From the NCBI GenBank assembly GCA_903821635.1, contig CAIJLV010000013.1:1-37138 (forward strand): a DNA stretch of 37,138 nucleotides, given 5' to 3'. Made by a program: the position numbers and the translations under genes. Position 1 is the first letter of the stretch. The number at the start of each line of letters is the position of its first letter. The notes under the pieces were generated by a model. The model did no database searches. It was given only the letters and a program-made list of their open reading frames with translations, and was not told where the DNA came from. Shown here in pieces: positions 15,467 to 22,847 of this stretch. This DNA is from an uncultured Verrucomicrobiota bacterium (GTDB lineage Bacteria > Verrucomicrobiota > Verrucomicrobiia > Limisphaerales > UBA9464).

Positions 15467-17581
15467 ATGGATATTGCCGTCAGCCGCAAACGCCTGTGGT
15501 TCCTCTCCTTGATGTTCTGCGCCGTGTTTGCGGCCATCGCGGGGCGGTTGGTGTTCATTCAGGCCATTGCCCCGATTGAACCTCAGTTCGTCAGCGAAGG
15601 CACCGAACGCCGGGTGCCGCGCCCAGCCAAGCGCGGGGCCATCCTCGACGTCAATCGGCAGCCGCTCGTGCTCTCCGATTTGATGGTCACAGTCCGCGCC
15701 GATCCTCTGCGGCTGGGTCTTTTCTCCCACGAAGTCGCCGACTTCATTGCGCCGCTCGTGAGCCTGCCGCCGGAGGTGGTCGCGGAACGCCTGCGGCCGA
15801 GCTATTACGCGAGTCGCGAACCACGCCTCGAAACCAACGCCGGCACCGTGACCACCAATTGGGTCACCGTGCAAAAGGTCCGGCGGAATAACGGCGTGGT
15901 CACCAACTTGCCCTATTCGAAGTGGGTCGAATTAGAGACCCAACTGGCGAAACATTTCTTCGTCGAAGAGGCCATCCTGATTCGCGCCCGGACCAATGCC
16001 GATTTCGAATTCAAACGCACGGTCAAGACGGCCGGGTGGTGGAATGTGCAGGCGTTCATCGCGGCCAAGAAAACCCGACTGGCCGCCGTGCGACAAATCG
16101 CGCCGCGATTGAATTACCTGAAGACCAACGCCATGGAATGCCGGGTCAACGGCCTCTATCCCGAAGTGGTCGAAGTCCGCGTTTATCCCAATGCCCACCT
16201 CGGCGTCCACGTCCTCGGCTACACGACCAACAGCCTAGCCGACCGCCGAAGTCAGACTCAACTGCCCGTAACCCTCCTCGGCGCCCAAGGTTTGGAACAG
16301 CGCTTCGACGCTGAACTCCGCGGCGCCCACGGCCTACTGATCACCCATAAGGTCGGCAACAAAGAGCTCGTGCCGCTCCGCGCCCGGGATGTCGCCCCGA
16401 TTGATGGCCTGAACGTGCGCACCACGATCGATTCGAACATCCAAAGTTTCGTGGAACAGGCGCTGGACGAAGCTTACGCCACCCTGCGGCCCAAGAGTGT
16501 TTCCGCCATCGTCATCCACCCCCGGACCGGCGACATCCTCGCGCTCGCCAACCGCCCGACCTACGACCCGAACACCGGCCGTATCCCTTCCTTGGAGGCG
16601 ATGCTCAACCGCGCCCTCAAAGTGCCGGCGGAACCCGGCTCGACCTTTAAGGTGGTCACCTACGCCGCGGCGCTCAACGAGGGTTTGATTCGCCCCGACG
16701 AACCCATCGACTGCGAACACGGCCGCTGGGTCGTGCCAGGCACACGCCGCCCGATCAGCGACGATCAAGGGCACGCGATGGACGTTGTCTCGGTCGAGGA
16801 GGCGTTTGCCAAATCATCCAATGTCGGCGCCGTAAAAATCGGCCTGCGGATGAATACCAACACGTTTCTGCGCTACATGCGGGATTTTGGCTTCCTGACC
16901 CGCACCGGCATCGAGTGCGGCGAGTTTTCCGCCTCCACAAACTTCCTCCGCGGGCAATTGCACATCCGCCGCGGTTACGGTGAATCCGCCGGCGGGCTTG
17001 GCCGTTGGGACGGGCTCACCGCCAGCAGCCTCCCGTTCGGCTACGGCTTCTACGCCACCCCCCTCCCGACGGCGATGGCCGTCGCCGCCATCGCAAACGA
17101 CGGGGTGCTGATGCGCCCGCGGATCGTGGCCAGCATCGAACGCGGCAACGGCGACCCCGTGACCCGGCTAGAACCGGTGGCCCTGCGCCGCGTCATCACC
17201 CGCGAAACCGCCCGTAAGATGATCCGCATCATGCACACGGCGGTGGCGGAAGGCACCGGCGGCCAAGCGGCGTTGGAAGACTTCGCCGTCGCCGGCAAAA
17301 CCGGCACCGCCAAAAAGACGCTCAACGGCAAATACTCGACCTCCCTTTACTATGCCTCCTTCGTCGGGTTTCTGCCGGCCGATGACCCCGAGCTGGTCAT
17401 CATGGTCAACGCCGATGAACCCACGACCAAAGGGCGGGCCTATTACGGCGGCAAGGCGTGCGCGCCTGTTTTCCACCAGATCGCAACGGCAACCGCCGGA
17501 TATTTGGGCCTGAAACCTTCGCTCCTGAGCACCAACGGAGTGGTGTTGAACCTGAATCCTCAACCCGGCTCCGCCCACTGA
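15467..17581 (+). CDS. ftsI: Septal peptidoglycan transpeptidase (FtsI/PBP3 family)
   Basis: This class B penicillin-binding protein cross-links septal peptidoglycan in the periplasm. One N-terminal membrane helix (about residues 11-30) is followed by the dimerisation domain (RPAKRGAILDVNRQPL) and then the transpeptidase domain. The active-site triad is intact: S392-T-F-K in EPGSTFKVV, S450-S-N in AKSSNVG, and K611-T-G in AGKTGTAKK. At 704 aa it is longer than most FtsI proteins (about 550-600 aa). The extra length lies in the N-terminal half (about residues 110-240), between the RGxIxD box and the family GVHVLGYT segment. It has no C-terminal PASTA domain. Spacing of 3 bp to both neighbours indicates one operon. 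Confidence 0.95.
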   Translation: MDIAVSRKRLWFLSLMFCAVFAAIAGRLVFIQAIAPIEPQFVSEGTERRVPRPAKRGAILDVNRQPLVLSDLMVTVRADPLRLGLFSHEVADFIAPLVSLPPEVVAERLRPSYYASREPRLETNAGTVTTNWVTVQKVRRNNGVVTNLPYSKWVELETQLAKHFFVEEAILIRARTNADFEFKRTVKTAGWWNVQAFIAAKKTRLAAVRQIAPRLNYLKTNAMECRVNGLYPEVVEVRVYPNAHLGVHVLGYTTNSLADRRSQTQLPVTLLGAQGLEQRFDAELRGAHGLLITHKVGNKELVPLRARDVAPIDGLNVRTTIDSNIQSFVEQALDEAYATLRPKSVSAIVIHPRTGDILALANRPTYDPNTGRIPSLEAMLNRALKVPAEPGSTFKVVTYAAALNEGLIRPDEPIDCEHGRWVVPGTRRPISDDQGHAMDVVSVEEAFAKSSNVGAVKIGLRMNTNTFLRYMRDFGFLTRTGIECGEFSASTNFLRGQLHIRRGYGESAGGLGRWDGLTASSLPFGYGFYATPLPTAMAVAAIANDGVLMRPRIVASIERGNGDPVTRLEPVALRRVITRETARKMIRIMHTAVAEGTGGQAALEDFAVAGKTGTAKKTLNGKYSTSLYYASFVGFLPADDPELVIMVNADEPTTKGRAYYGGKACAPVFHQIATATAGYLGLKPSLLSTNGVVLNLNPQPGSAH

Positions 17582-17584
17582 CCC

Positions 17585-18886
17585 ATGCTGCTCCGCGACG
17601 TCATTGCCCAAATCCCCCATGCGCGCTTCGCCACGCCGGCCTCGCGCGACGTGAATGAAGCGGTCGTCCACGGGCTCACGGACGATCCCAGCCGCGTCAC
17701 CCAAGGCTCGATGTTTGTCTGCCTGAAGGCCCACGCCCGCCAAGACCCCTTTGCCTCCTTCGCCGCCGTGGAGCGAGGTGCCACCGCCGTGATGTGCGAG
17801 GCCGGCGTGCTGGTTCCCGCCCACATCCCGCGCATCGAAGTGCGTGATTCCGGGGCCGCCTTCGCTCAGATGGCCGCGGCTTTTTTCGGCCACCCAGTCC
17901 GGCTCCTGTCTGTCATCGGGGTGGAATGCGCGACGGCCGAACCGGGCGAAACCCGTTGCGCCGCGACCAACGTCACTTGGCTACTGACGCGGCTGCTCCG
18001 GGCTGCCGGGGCCAACACCGCCGTGATCGGTGAACTCGGCTGCGAAGCCGGTGATCGGGAATTGCCCTTGGCAGCTTCAGAAATCGACGTCTTCGAATTG
18101 CACCGCCTGTTTGACGTGCACCGTCACGCCGGCGGCAGCGCCTGCGTCGTGCAGCAGCCGACAACCCACGCCACGCGCTGGGGCGCACTCCAGTGTGCCG
18201 AACGCATCACCACGCTCGCCCGACCGGAGCCGCAGGATTCCTTCAGTTGGCGCGGCAGCCGCCTGGTGCTGAACGGGCTCCGCATCTCGACGCCGCTGGT
18301 GGGCGCGGGCAACGCGTCCGCCTTGCGCTCGGCACTCGGAGCCCTAGTCCGCCTCGGTATTCGCCACGACCGCGTCCTCGGCGCGCTCCCCAATCTCCCG
18401 ACGGCACCCGGCTTCCTCCAACCAGTCTCTGCCGGCCAACCCTTTGGGGTGTTCGTGGACGCTGCCCGAACCGCAAATGAACTCCGCACTGCCATCCAAG
18501 ACTTGCGCGCGACCACCGGCGGCCGGGTCATCGTGGTCGTCGGACCGGCGGAAGCCGGAACCGAAGCGCAACGCGCCGACTTGGGCCGCGCCGCCAGCGC
18601 CGCTGACTTGATTTTTGCGACCGCCGACAATCCGGGCGATACCTCACCAAGCGACCTGCTGGAAGAATTTGTGCCGGCGGAGGCCCAGGACCGGTTCATC
18701 TTGGAAGTGGACCGTGCTCGGGCCGTCGAACGCGCCATTCGGACCGCCCGCACCAACGATGTCGTGCTCTTGGCCGGCAAAGGCCATCGCCGGACGCAGG
18801 AAATCGCCGGTGCCGTGGGCCCGTTTTGCGATCGAGCCCACGCCGTGGAAGCCTTGGCGCTCCGGGGATTTGGAGGCGACTTGTGA
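17585..18886 (+). CDS. MurE-like protein lacking catalytic motifs (probable pseudoenzyme)
   Basis: The protein (433 aa) occupies the murE place and aligns with MurE from end to end. The N-terminal domain is kept (GSMFVCLKAHARQDPF matches the GDLFVAL region), as is AGKGH (397-401). The core is not. The ATP P-loop, normally GxTGTNGKTTT after the first strand, reads GVECATAEPGETRCAAT (about 112-126) with no GKT. The central-domain Glu and His motifs (MEVSSH, HLDYH) are missing and the domain is about 60 residues short. DYAHTPDAL has become DAARTANEL (292-300), and the DNPR box that recognises meso-diaminopimelate reads DNPGD (348-352). The frame is intact, with coding-like sequence throughout and 3-bp spacing to ftsI, so it is not a simple frameshift. 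UDP-MurNAc-tripeptide ligase activity looks impossible; a structural or regulatory role is inferred. Confidence 0.85.
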   Translation: MLLRDVIAQIPHARFATPASRDVNEAVVHGLTDDPSRVTQGSMFVCLKAHARQDPFASFAAVERGATAVMCEAGVLVPAHIPRIEVRDSGAAFAQMAAAFFGHPVRLLSVIGVECATAEPGETRCAATNVTWLLTRLLRAAGANTAVIGELGCEAGDRELPLAASEIDVFELHRLFDVHRHAGGSACVVQQPTTHATRWGALQCAERITTLARPEPQDSFSWRGSRLVLNGLRISTPLVGAGNASALRSALGALVRLGIRHDRVLGALPNLPTAPGFLQPVSAGQPFGVFVDAARTANELRTAIQDLRATTGGRVIVVVGPAEAGTEAQRADLGRAASAADLIFATADNPGDTSPSDLLEEFVPAEAQDRFILEVDRARAVERAIRTARTNDVVLLAGKGHRRTQEIAGAVGPFCDRAHAVEALALRGFGGDL

Positions 18887-19026
18887 AGCTCACCCGCCTT
18901 TTGACCGCCGCGTTGTTCCTGCCGGCCGCTCCCTTTTGTGCAGTCGCCATCCGCCCCCTCCCTTTCCGCCAAACTAAACCGCGGATGGCGGCTGTCACCG
19001 GCACCTCAACTCCGGCCTCGTTTTAA
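18883..19026 (+). CDS. Possible small exported or membrane peptide (tentative)
   Basis: A GTG at 18883 overlaps the stop of the murE-like gene (GTGA, 4 bp), and a 47-aa frame runs to a TAA at 19024, 12 bp before murF. The product begins with a basic residue and a hydrophobic stretch resembling a signal or anchor (KLTRLLTAALFLPAAPF), followed by a basic tail. The overlap is typical of coupled translation, and it fills an otherwise unexplained 150-bp gap. No family is recognised, and it may simply be spacer. Confidence 0.3.
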   Translation: MKLTRLLTAALFLPAAPFCAVAIRPLPFRQTKPRMAAVTGTSTPASF

Positions 19027-19038
19027 GCGCCCACGTTC

Positions 19039-20454
19039 ATGGAAGCCCGTCCCCTGCACTACTTCGCCACGGCCTGCGGCGGTGAGCTGCGCACCGGTTC
19101 GCCGACGGCACCGGTGCGGCGGGTGCTGACGGATTCCCGCCTCGTCGGCGCCGGCGATTTGTTTGTGGCGCTGCACGGTGAACGCTTCGACGCCCACGAT
19201 TTCCTCGCCGAAGTTGCCGCCCGCGGCGTGGCCGGGGCCGTCGTGGCCCGCCGACAGTTGGCCCGACTGCCCGCCGGTTTGCCGGCGATCGTGGTGGACG
19301 AACCCCGCGCGGCGTATGGCGCCATCGCCGGCTATTACCGCCAAGAATTTGACCTGCCCGTGATCTGCGTTGGGGGCTCCAACGGCAAGACGACCACAAA
19401 GGAACTGATCGCCGCCGCGTTGGGCCGGACGTTTCCAGTGCTAAAAAGCGAGGCCAGCTTTAACAACGATGTCGGCGTGCCGGCGACCCTGCTGCAACTG
19501 GACCACTCCCACCGGGCCGCCGTGCTGGAAGCCGGCACCAACCATCCCGGTGAACTCGCCCCACTGGTGCGACTGATCGCCCCCCGTTTGGGAGTGGTGA
19601 CCAGCCTCGGCCGTGAGCACCTGGAGCACTTCGGCGACCTCGCCGGCGTAGCCCGCGAAGAAGGCTGGCTCCCCCAACTGTTGCCCGGGGCCGCCCAAGG
19701 GGGCCGGTTATTGGTGCCGGGCGATTGTCCTTTGGCATCCGACCTGACGGCCCGCACCGAGGCGCGCGTGATCCGGGTCGGGTTCGGTCCCGCCAACGAT
19801 TGGCGGGCGGAACTGCGGTCCATGGACTGGACCGGCACTACCTTTTACGTGAACGCGCCGCAGCCGGGTTGGAGCGGCGAGTTCCGGATGAATTTGCCAG
19901 GCCGTCATTCAGTGCCCAACGCGCTTTATGCACTGGCGGTCGCGTGCGAGTTGGGCGTGGAACCCACCGCCGCCCGCGACGGCCTGGCGAACTTTTCACC
20001 GGCGAAACAACGCCTCAACCTGCGCGAAATCGCCGGCGTGCGGGTCATCGACGACAGCTATAATGCCAACACGGATTCCGTGGTGGCCGCCCTGCAAACA
20101 CTCTCCGACCTCCCGTGCTCGGGCCGCCGTGTGGCGGTGCTTGGTGACATGGCGGAATTGGGCTCCGCCACCGAGACCGCGCATCGGGAGGTCGGCCGAA
20201 TTGCCGCCGAACGCGGCCTCGACTGGGTCTTCGCCATCGGCCAGCACGCGCCCCTGATCGTCGCGGCCGCCGGGGCCCGGGCCCGGGCTTTCTCCACCGT
20301 CGAACTTGCGGCCGAACCCTTGCTCGCCCTGCTCGCTCCGGGCGATGCCCTGCTTGTGAAAGCGTCGCGTTCCAGCCGCCTGGAGCGCGTCCTCGAAATG
20401 CTCACCCGCCGACTCCCGGAACGAGCCACCCACCCCGCGTCCAACTGGGCCTGA
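19039..20454 (+). CDS. murF: UDP-N-acetylmuramoyl-tripeptide--D-alanyl-D-alanine ligase
   Basis: MurF adds D-Ala-D-Ala to UDP-MurNAc-tripeptide in the cytoplasm, completing the pentapeptide precursor. All hallmarks are intact: LTDSRLVGAGDLFVALHGERFDAHDF (N-domain; seen as GDLFVALHGERFDAHDF), the P-loop GGSNGKTTTKEL with K117, EASFNNDVGVPATLL, LEAGTNHPGELAPL, the LGREHLEHFGDL segment, HSVPNALYALA, VRVIDDSYNANTDSV and VLGDMAELG. Length (471 aa) is normal. This intact ligase beside the degenerate MurE-like gene shows that the loss of motifs there is not a regional sequence problem. mraY starts 1 bp after its stop codon. Confidence 0.96.
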   Translation: MEARPLHYFATACGGELRTGSPTAPVRRVLTDSRLVGAGDLFVALHGERFDAHDFLAEVAARGVAGAVVARRQLARLPAGLPAIVVDEPRAAYGAIAGYYRQEFDLPVICVGGSNGKTTTKELIAAALGRTFPVLKSEASFNNDVGVPATLLQLDHSHRAAVLEAGTNHPGELAPLVRLIAPRLGVVTSLGREHLEHFGDLAGVAREEGWLPQLLPGAAQGGRLLVPGDCPLASDLTARTEARVIRVGFGPANDWRAELRSMDWTGTTFYVNAPQPGWSGEFRMNLPGRHSVPNALYALAVACELGVEPTAARDGLANFSPAKQRLNLREIAGVRVIDDSYNANTDSVVAALQTLSDLPCSGRRVAVLGDMAELGSATETAHREVGRIAAERGLDWVFAIGQHAPLIVAAAGARARAFSTVELAAEPLLALLAPGDALLVKASRSSRLERVLEMLTRRLPERATHPASNWA

Positions 20455-20455
20455 G

Positions 20456-21580
20456 ATGCTTTACCACCTTTCAGAACTATTCCCGTTCGCGCCGTGGTCG
20501 GTGTTTCAATACATCACCTTTCGCAGCGCCGGAGCGGCGGTGACCGCGCTGCTGCTGAGCATGTTGTTGGGCCCTGGATTGATCCGGTGGTTGGGCGACT
20601 TGAAGTTTCGGCAGGACTACCGGCCCAAGGACGTGAAGGAGGGGGCCGACGCCACCGCGGCGGCGGCCGACCTCGCGAAACGGGGCACGCCCACGATGGG
20701 GGGCATCCTAATCGTCCTCGTGCTCGACCTTTCTGCGCTGCTTTGGGCGCGCTGGAATCCGTTCGTGCTGTTGACTTTGCTGGCCGTGGTCGTGCTGGCG
20801 GGACTGGGGTTTTATGACGACTGGTTGAAGGTCACGAAGCAGAACAGCGAGGGGGCGAAATCGCATCTGAAACTCTATGTGCAAGTCGCGCTGGGACTGG
20901 GTGTGGCGATTTACCTCTGGCTCCTACCCTCGACCGCCCCACTGATCAACGACATCCAGGTGCCCTTCATCAAGAATCCCGTGCTGGTCGGCGTGCCGAT
21001 CATTGGGATCCTGCTGACCGTCATCGTCATCACTGGCGCCTCCAATTCAGTGAACCTCACAGACGGTATGGATGGCTTGGCGGTCGGCTGCACGCTCATC
21101 ACCACCCTAGTCTTTCTGGTGATGACCTACATCGCCGGCAACGTCATTTTCGCCCATTACCTGCTCGTGCCCTACGTCGAGGGCGCCGGCGAGCTCACCG
21201 TGATCTGCGCTGCCATGCTCGGTGCCTGCCTCGGGTTCCTGTGGTTCAACTGCCACCCGGCGGAAGTGTTCATGGGCGATACCGGTTCACTCGCACTCGG
21301 GGGCGCCTTGGGCATCATGGCCGTGCTGATTCACCAACCGTTCGTCCTCTTACTGGCCGGGGCCGTGTTCGTCGCCGAGGCGCTGAGCGTCATGCTCCAA
21401 GTCGGTTGGTTCAAATTCACCCGCCGCCACTATGGAGAAGGCCGCCGCATCTTCCTGATGTCGCCGCTGCACCATCATTTTCGAAAAAAGGGCCTACCCG
21501 AATCCAAGATCGTGGTGCGCTTCTACATCGTGGCCCTGCTCTGCGCCGTCGTGGCCCTCAGCACGCTCAAGGTCCGGTAA
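20456..21580 (+). CDS. mraY: Phospho-N-acetylmuramoyl-pentapeptide transferase
   Basis: MraY transfers phospho-MurNAc-pentapeptide to undecaprenyl phosphate, making lipid I in the cytoplasmic membrane. The 374-aa protein has about ten hydrophobic helices. Conserved motifs: KRGTPTMGGILIV, GFYDDWLKVTKQNSEG (the DD pair), SVNLTDGMDGLAVG (catalytic Asp region), FMGDTGSLALGGALG and PLHHHFRKKG. FQDYRPKD-type segment RQDYRPKDVKEGAD precedes them. It starts 1 bp after murF. The next gene is 376 bp away, and a terminator-like hairpin begins about 45 bp after the stop, so mraY may be the last gene of the first transcript. Confidence 0.96.
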   Translation: MLYHLSELFPFAPWSVFQYITFRSAGAAVTALLLSMLLGPGLIRWLGDLKFRQDYRPKDVKEGADATAAAADLAKRGTPTMGGILIVLVLDLSALLWARWNPFVLLTLLAVVVLAGLGFYDDWLKVTKQNSEGAKSHLKLYVQVALGLGVAIYLWLLPSTAPLINDIQVPFIKNPVLVGVPIIGILLTVIVITGASNSVNLTDGMDGLAVGCTLITTLVFLVMTYIAGNVIFAHYLLVPYVEGAGELTVICAAMLGACLGFLWFNCHPAEVFMGDTGSLALGGALGIMAVLIHQPFVLLLAGAVFVAEALSVMLQVGWFKFTRRHYGEGRRIFLMSPLHHHFRKKGLPESKIVVRFYIVALLCAVVALSTLKVR

Positions 21581-21625
21581 CCATGCAATCATCCCTAAAA
21601 TCGATCCGCTTTCGGCAGAAAAACG

Positions 21626-21649
21626 CCATCCCTCGGGGATTGGTCTTTT
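21626..21649 (+). terminator. Terminator-like hairpin downstream of mraY
   Basis: CCA-TCCC / GGGA-(T)-TGG forms a 7-bp stem with one bulged base and a 3-base loop, followed at once by TCTTTT. It begins 45 bp after the mraY stop and would end the upstream half of the dcw cluster or attenuate read-through into the LysM gene. The T-run is short and broken by one C, so efficiency is uncertain. Confidence 0.45.
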
Positions 21650-21871
21650 CCCCCCTTGCATGGCCTTGCCCCCCCGCTTTAATCAACGCCGTTGACGGCT
21701 CTCAGAGCTGTTCTTCAGGTGGTGTGTGCGGCGGTATTGGAGGCGAAGATCGTTGGTTTCCAGTCCGGGAAGAAGTCACGGCCCGTCAGCTTGACAGCCG
21801 AATTTTCCCGCTGGGTTCTCCCCGGATGGCGGAGACGTCCTCGCCGACTCTGCTCCGTGCGAATAAATTTT

Positions 21872-21906
21872 GGCCCCGCGTTGACTTGAGGAGTCAACGC
21901 GGGGCC
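21872..21906. repeat. Perfect 15-bp stem-loop upstream of the LysM gene
   Basis: GGCCCCGCGTTGACT - TGAGG - AGTCAACGCGGGGCC is a perfect 15-bp inverted repeat with a 5-base loop, 50 bp before the LysM start codon. There is no T-run on the plus strand. On the minus strand the stem is followed by AAAATTTATT, which is not a standard terminator either. It may be an mRNA leader structure, a processing site or an operator. Confidence 0.8.
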
Positions 21907-21956
21907 GACTACACCCCAACCCTCCTCGCCCGCCGCCTTCCCGCGGCTACCATAAA

Positions 21957-22775
21957 ATGAGTTCACCGAGTCCGTTGATTCCCCAAGGTTCACTGCTGGA
22001 GCAGCAGGCCAAATCCAAGTCCACGTTCCATGTCGCCGCCCTGATCGTCGGCCTGCACGTATTCCTCCTCGGCGGCCTACTCATTTTGGGCTGCAAAAAG
22101 GAGGAACCGAAGCCGCTTGATCAGCTACCGATCACCGACACCCTCTCGCAACCGCCCCCGATCCTGACGGAAACCAACTTGCTCGACGGCACTCTGCCGC
22201 TGGCCGACAGCCTAGCGCAACCGGCGACCAACCCGGTGCCCCCCGTCACCTACGAGGCCCCGGTGCCCCCCCCCTTCCATCCGGCCCAACCGCTGGTGAA
22301 TGAACGGGAAACTGGCGCCACCGTGGAATACGTCGTCAAGAAGGGTGACTTAGCAGGCCGCATCGCCAACCGGAACAAGCTCTCCCTCAAGCAGCTTCAG
22401 GAAGCCAACTCCGGCGTCGATCTCGCCAAACTAAAAGTGGGCCAGAAGATCAACCTCCCCGCTGGCACCGGCGGGCCCACCAACCCGCTGGCACCGGCGC
22501 CCGAAGCCCAAACCGCAGCGAGCGAATTCATCACTTATACCGTCAAGGGCGGCGACACGTTGACTAAGCTCGCGAGGAAACACGGCACCACCATCAAAGC
22601 GATCCGCGAAGCCAGCGGCCTCAAGTCAAACGACCTCAAGATCGGCCAGAAGTTGAAGCTGCCGGCCAAGGCGGCGGCACCGGCCCCCGCTCCGGAGCCA
22701 ATTCCGCAGGCGCTCCCCGCAGCAACCCCGGTGCTGCCCACCGTGACCCCGATTGGCGCCCCGGCTCCGCGCTGA
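21957..22775 (+). CDS. Membrane-anchored protein with two LysM domains
   Basis: The 272-aa protein has one N-terminal membrane helix (about residues 25-44, VAALIVGLHVFLLGGLLILG) followed by CKKEE. That Cys might look like a lipobox, but the preceding cytoplasmic stretch of about 24 residues argues for a plain anchor. A Pro-rich linker leads to two LysM domains, about 124-167 (YVVKKGDLAGRIANRNKLS) and 193-237 (YTVKGGDTLTKLARKHGTT), and a Pro/Ala tail. LysM domains bind the GlcNAc-containing glycan of peptidoglycan, so it probably tethers the inner membrane to the wall in the periplasm. It takes the position of murD, between mraY and ftsW. A septal function is inferred from location only. Confidence 0.88.
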   Translation: MSSPSPLIPQGSLLEQQAKSKSTFHVAALIVGLHVFLLGGLLILGCKKEEPKPLDQLPITDTLSQPPPILTETNLLDGTLPLADSLAQPATNPVPPVTYEAPVPPPFHPAQPLVNERETGATVEYVVKKGDLAGRIANRNKLSLKQLQEANSGVDLAKLKVGQKINLPAGTGGPTNPLAPAPEAQTAASEFITYTVKGGDTLTKLARKHGTTIKAIREASGLKSNDLKIGQKLKLPAKAAAPAPAPEPIPQALPAATPVLPTVTPIGAPAPR

Positions 22776-22847
22776 TTGCAGCGCCCACTCTGGGCGCGTC
22801 CGGCCTTCCTCAAGCCGGGCGCGCCTACCCATTAAATACCCTCGCCC

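Larger units (their letters stand above)
21581..21956 (+). other. Structured intergenic region after mraY (murD position)
   Basis: This 376-bp gap is the longest inside the cluster and lies where murD usually stands. No credible gene is seen: the short open frames have no recognisable sequence. It contains an outer inverted repeat CCATGCAA (21581-21588) / TTGCATGG (21656-21663) enclosing a terminator-like hairpin, and further on a perfect 15-bp stem-loop. It could hold an untranslated leader, a structured RNA or the remains of a deleted gene. Confidence 0.55.

Noticed and set aside
17585..18886. Frameshift or sequencing error as the reason for the lost MurE motifs
   Set aside because: N-terminal and C-terminal homologous parts are in one frame, and several separate motifs are changed by substitution; a local error cannot explain this.
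21583..21960. Plus-strand open frame filling the gap after mraY (about 125 codons)
   Set aside because: The translation shows no recognisable domain, includes the stem-loop sequence, and has irregular composition; treated as non-coding structured DNA.
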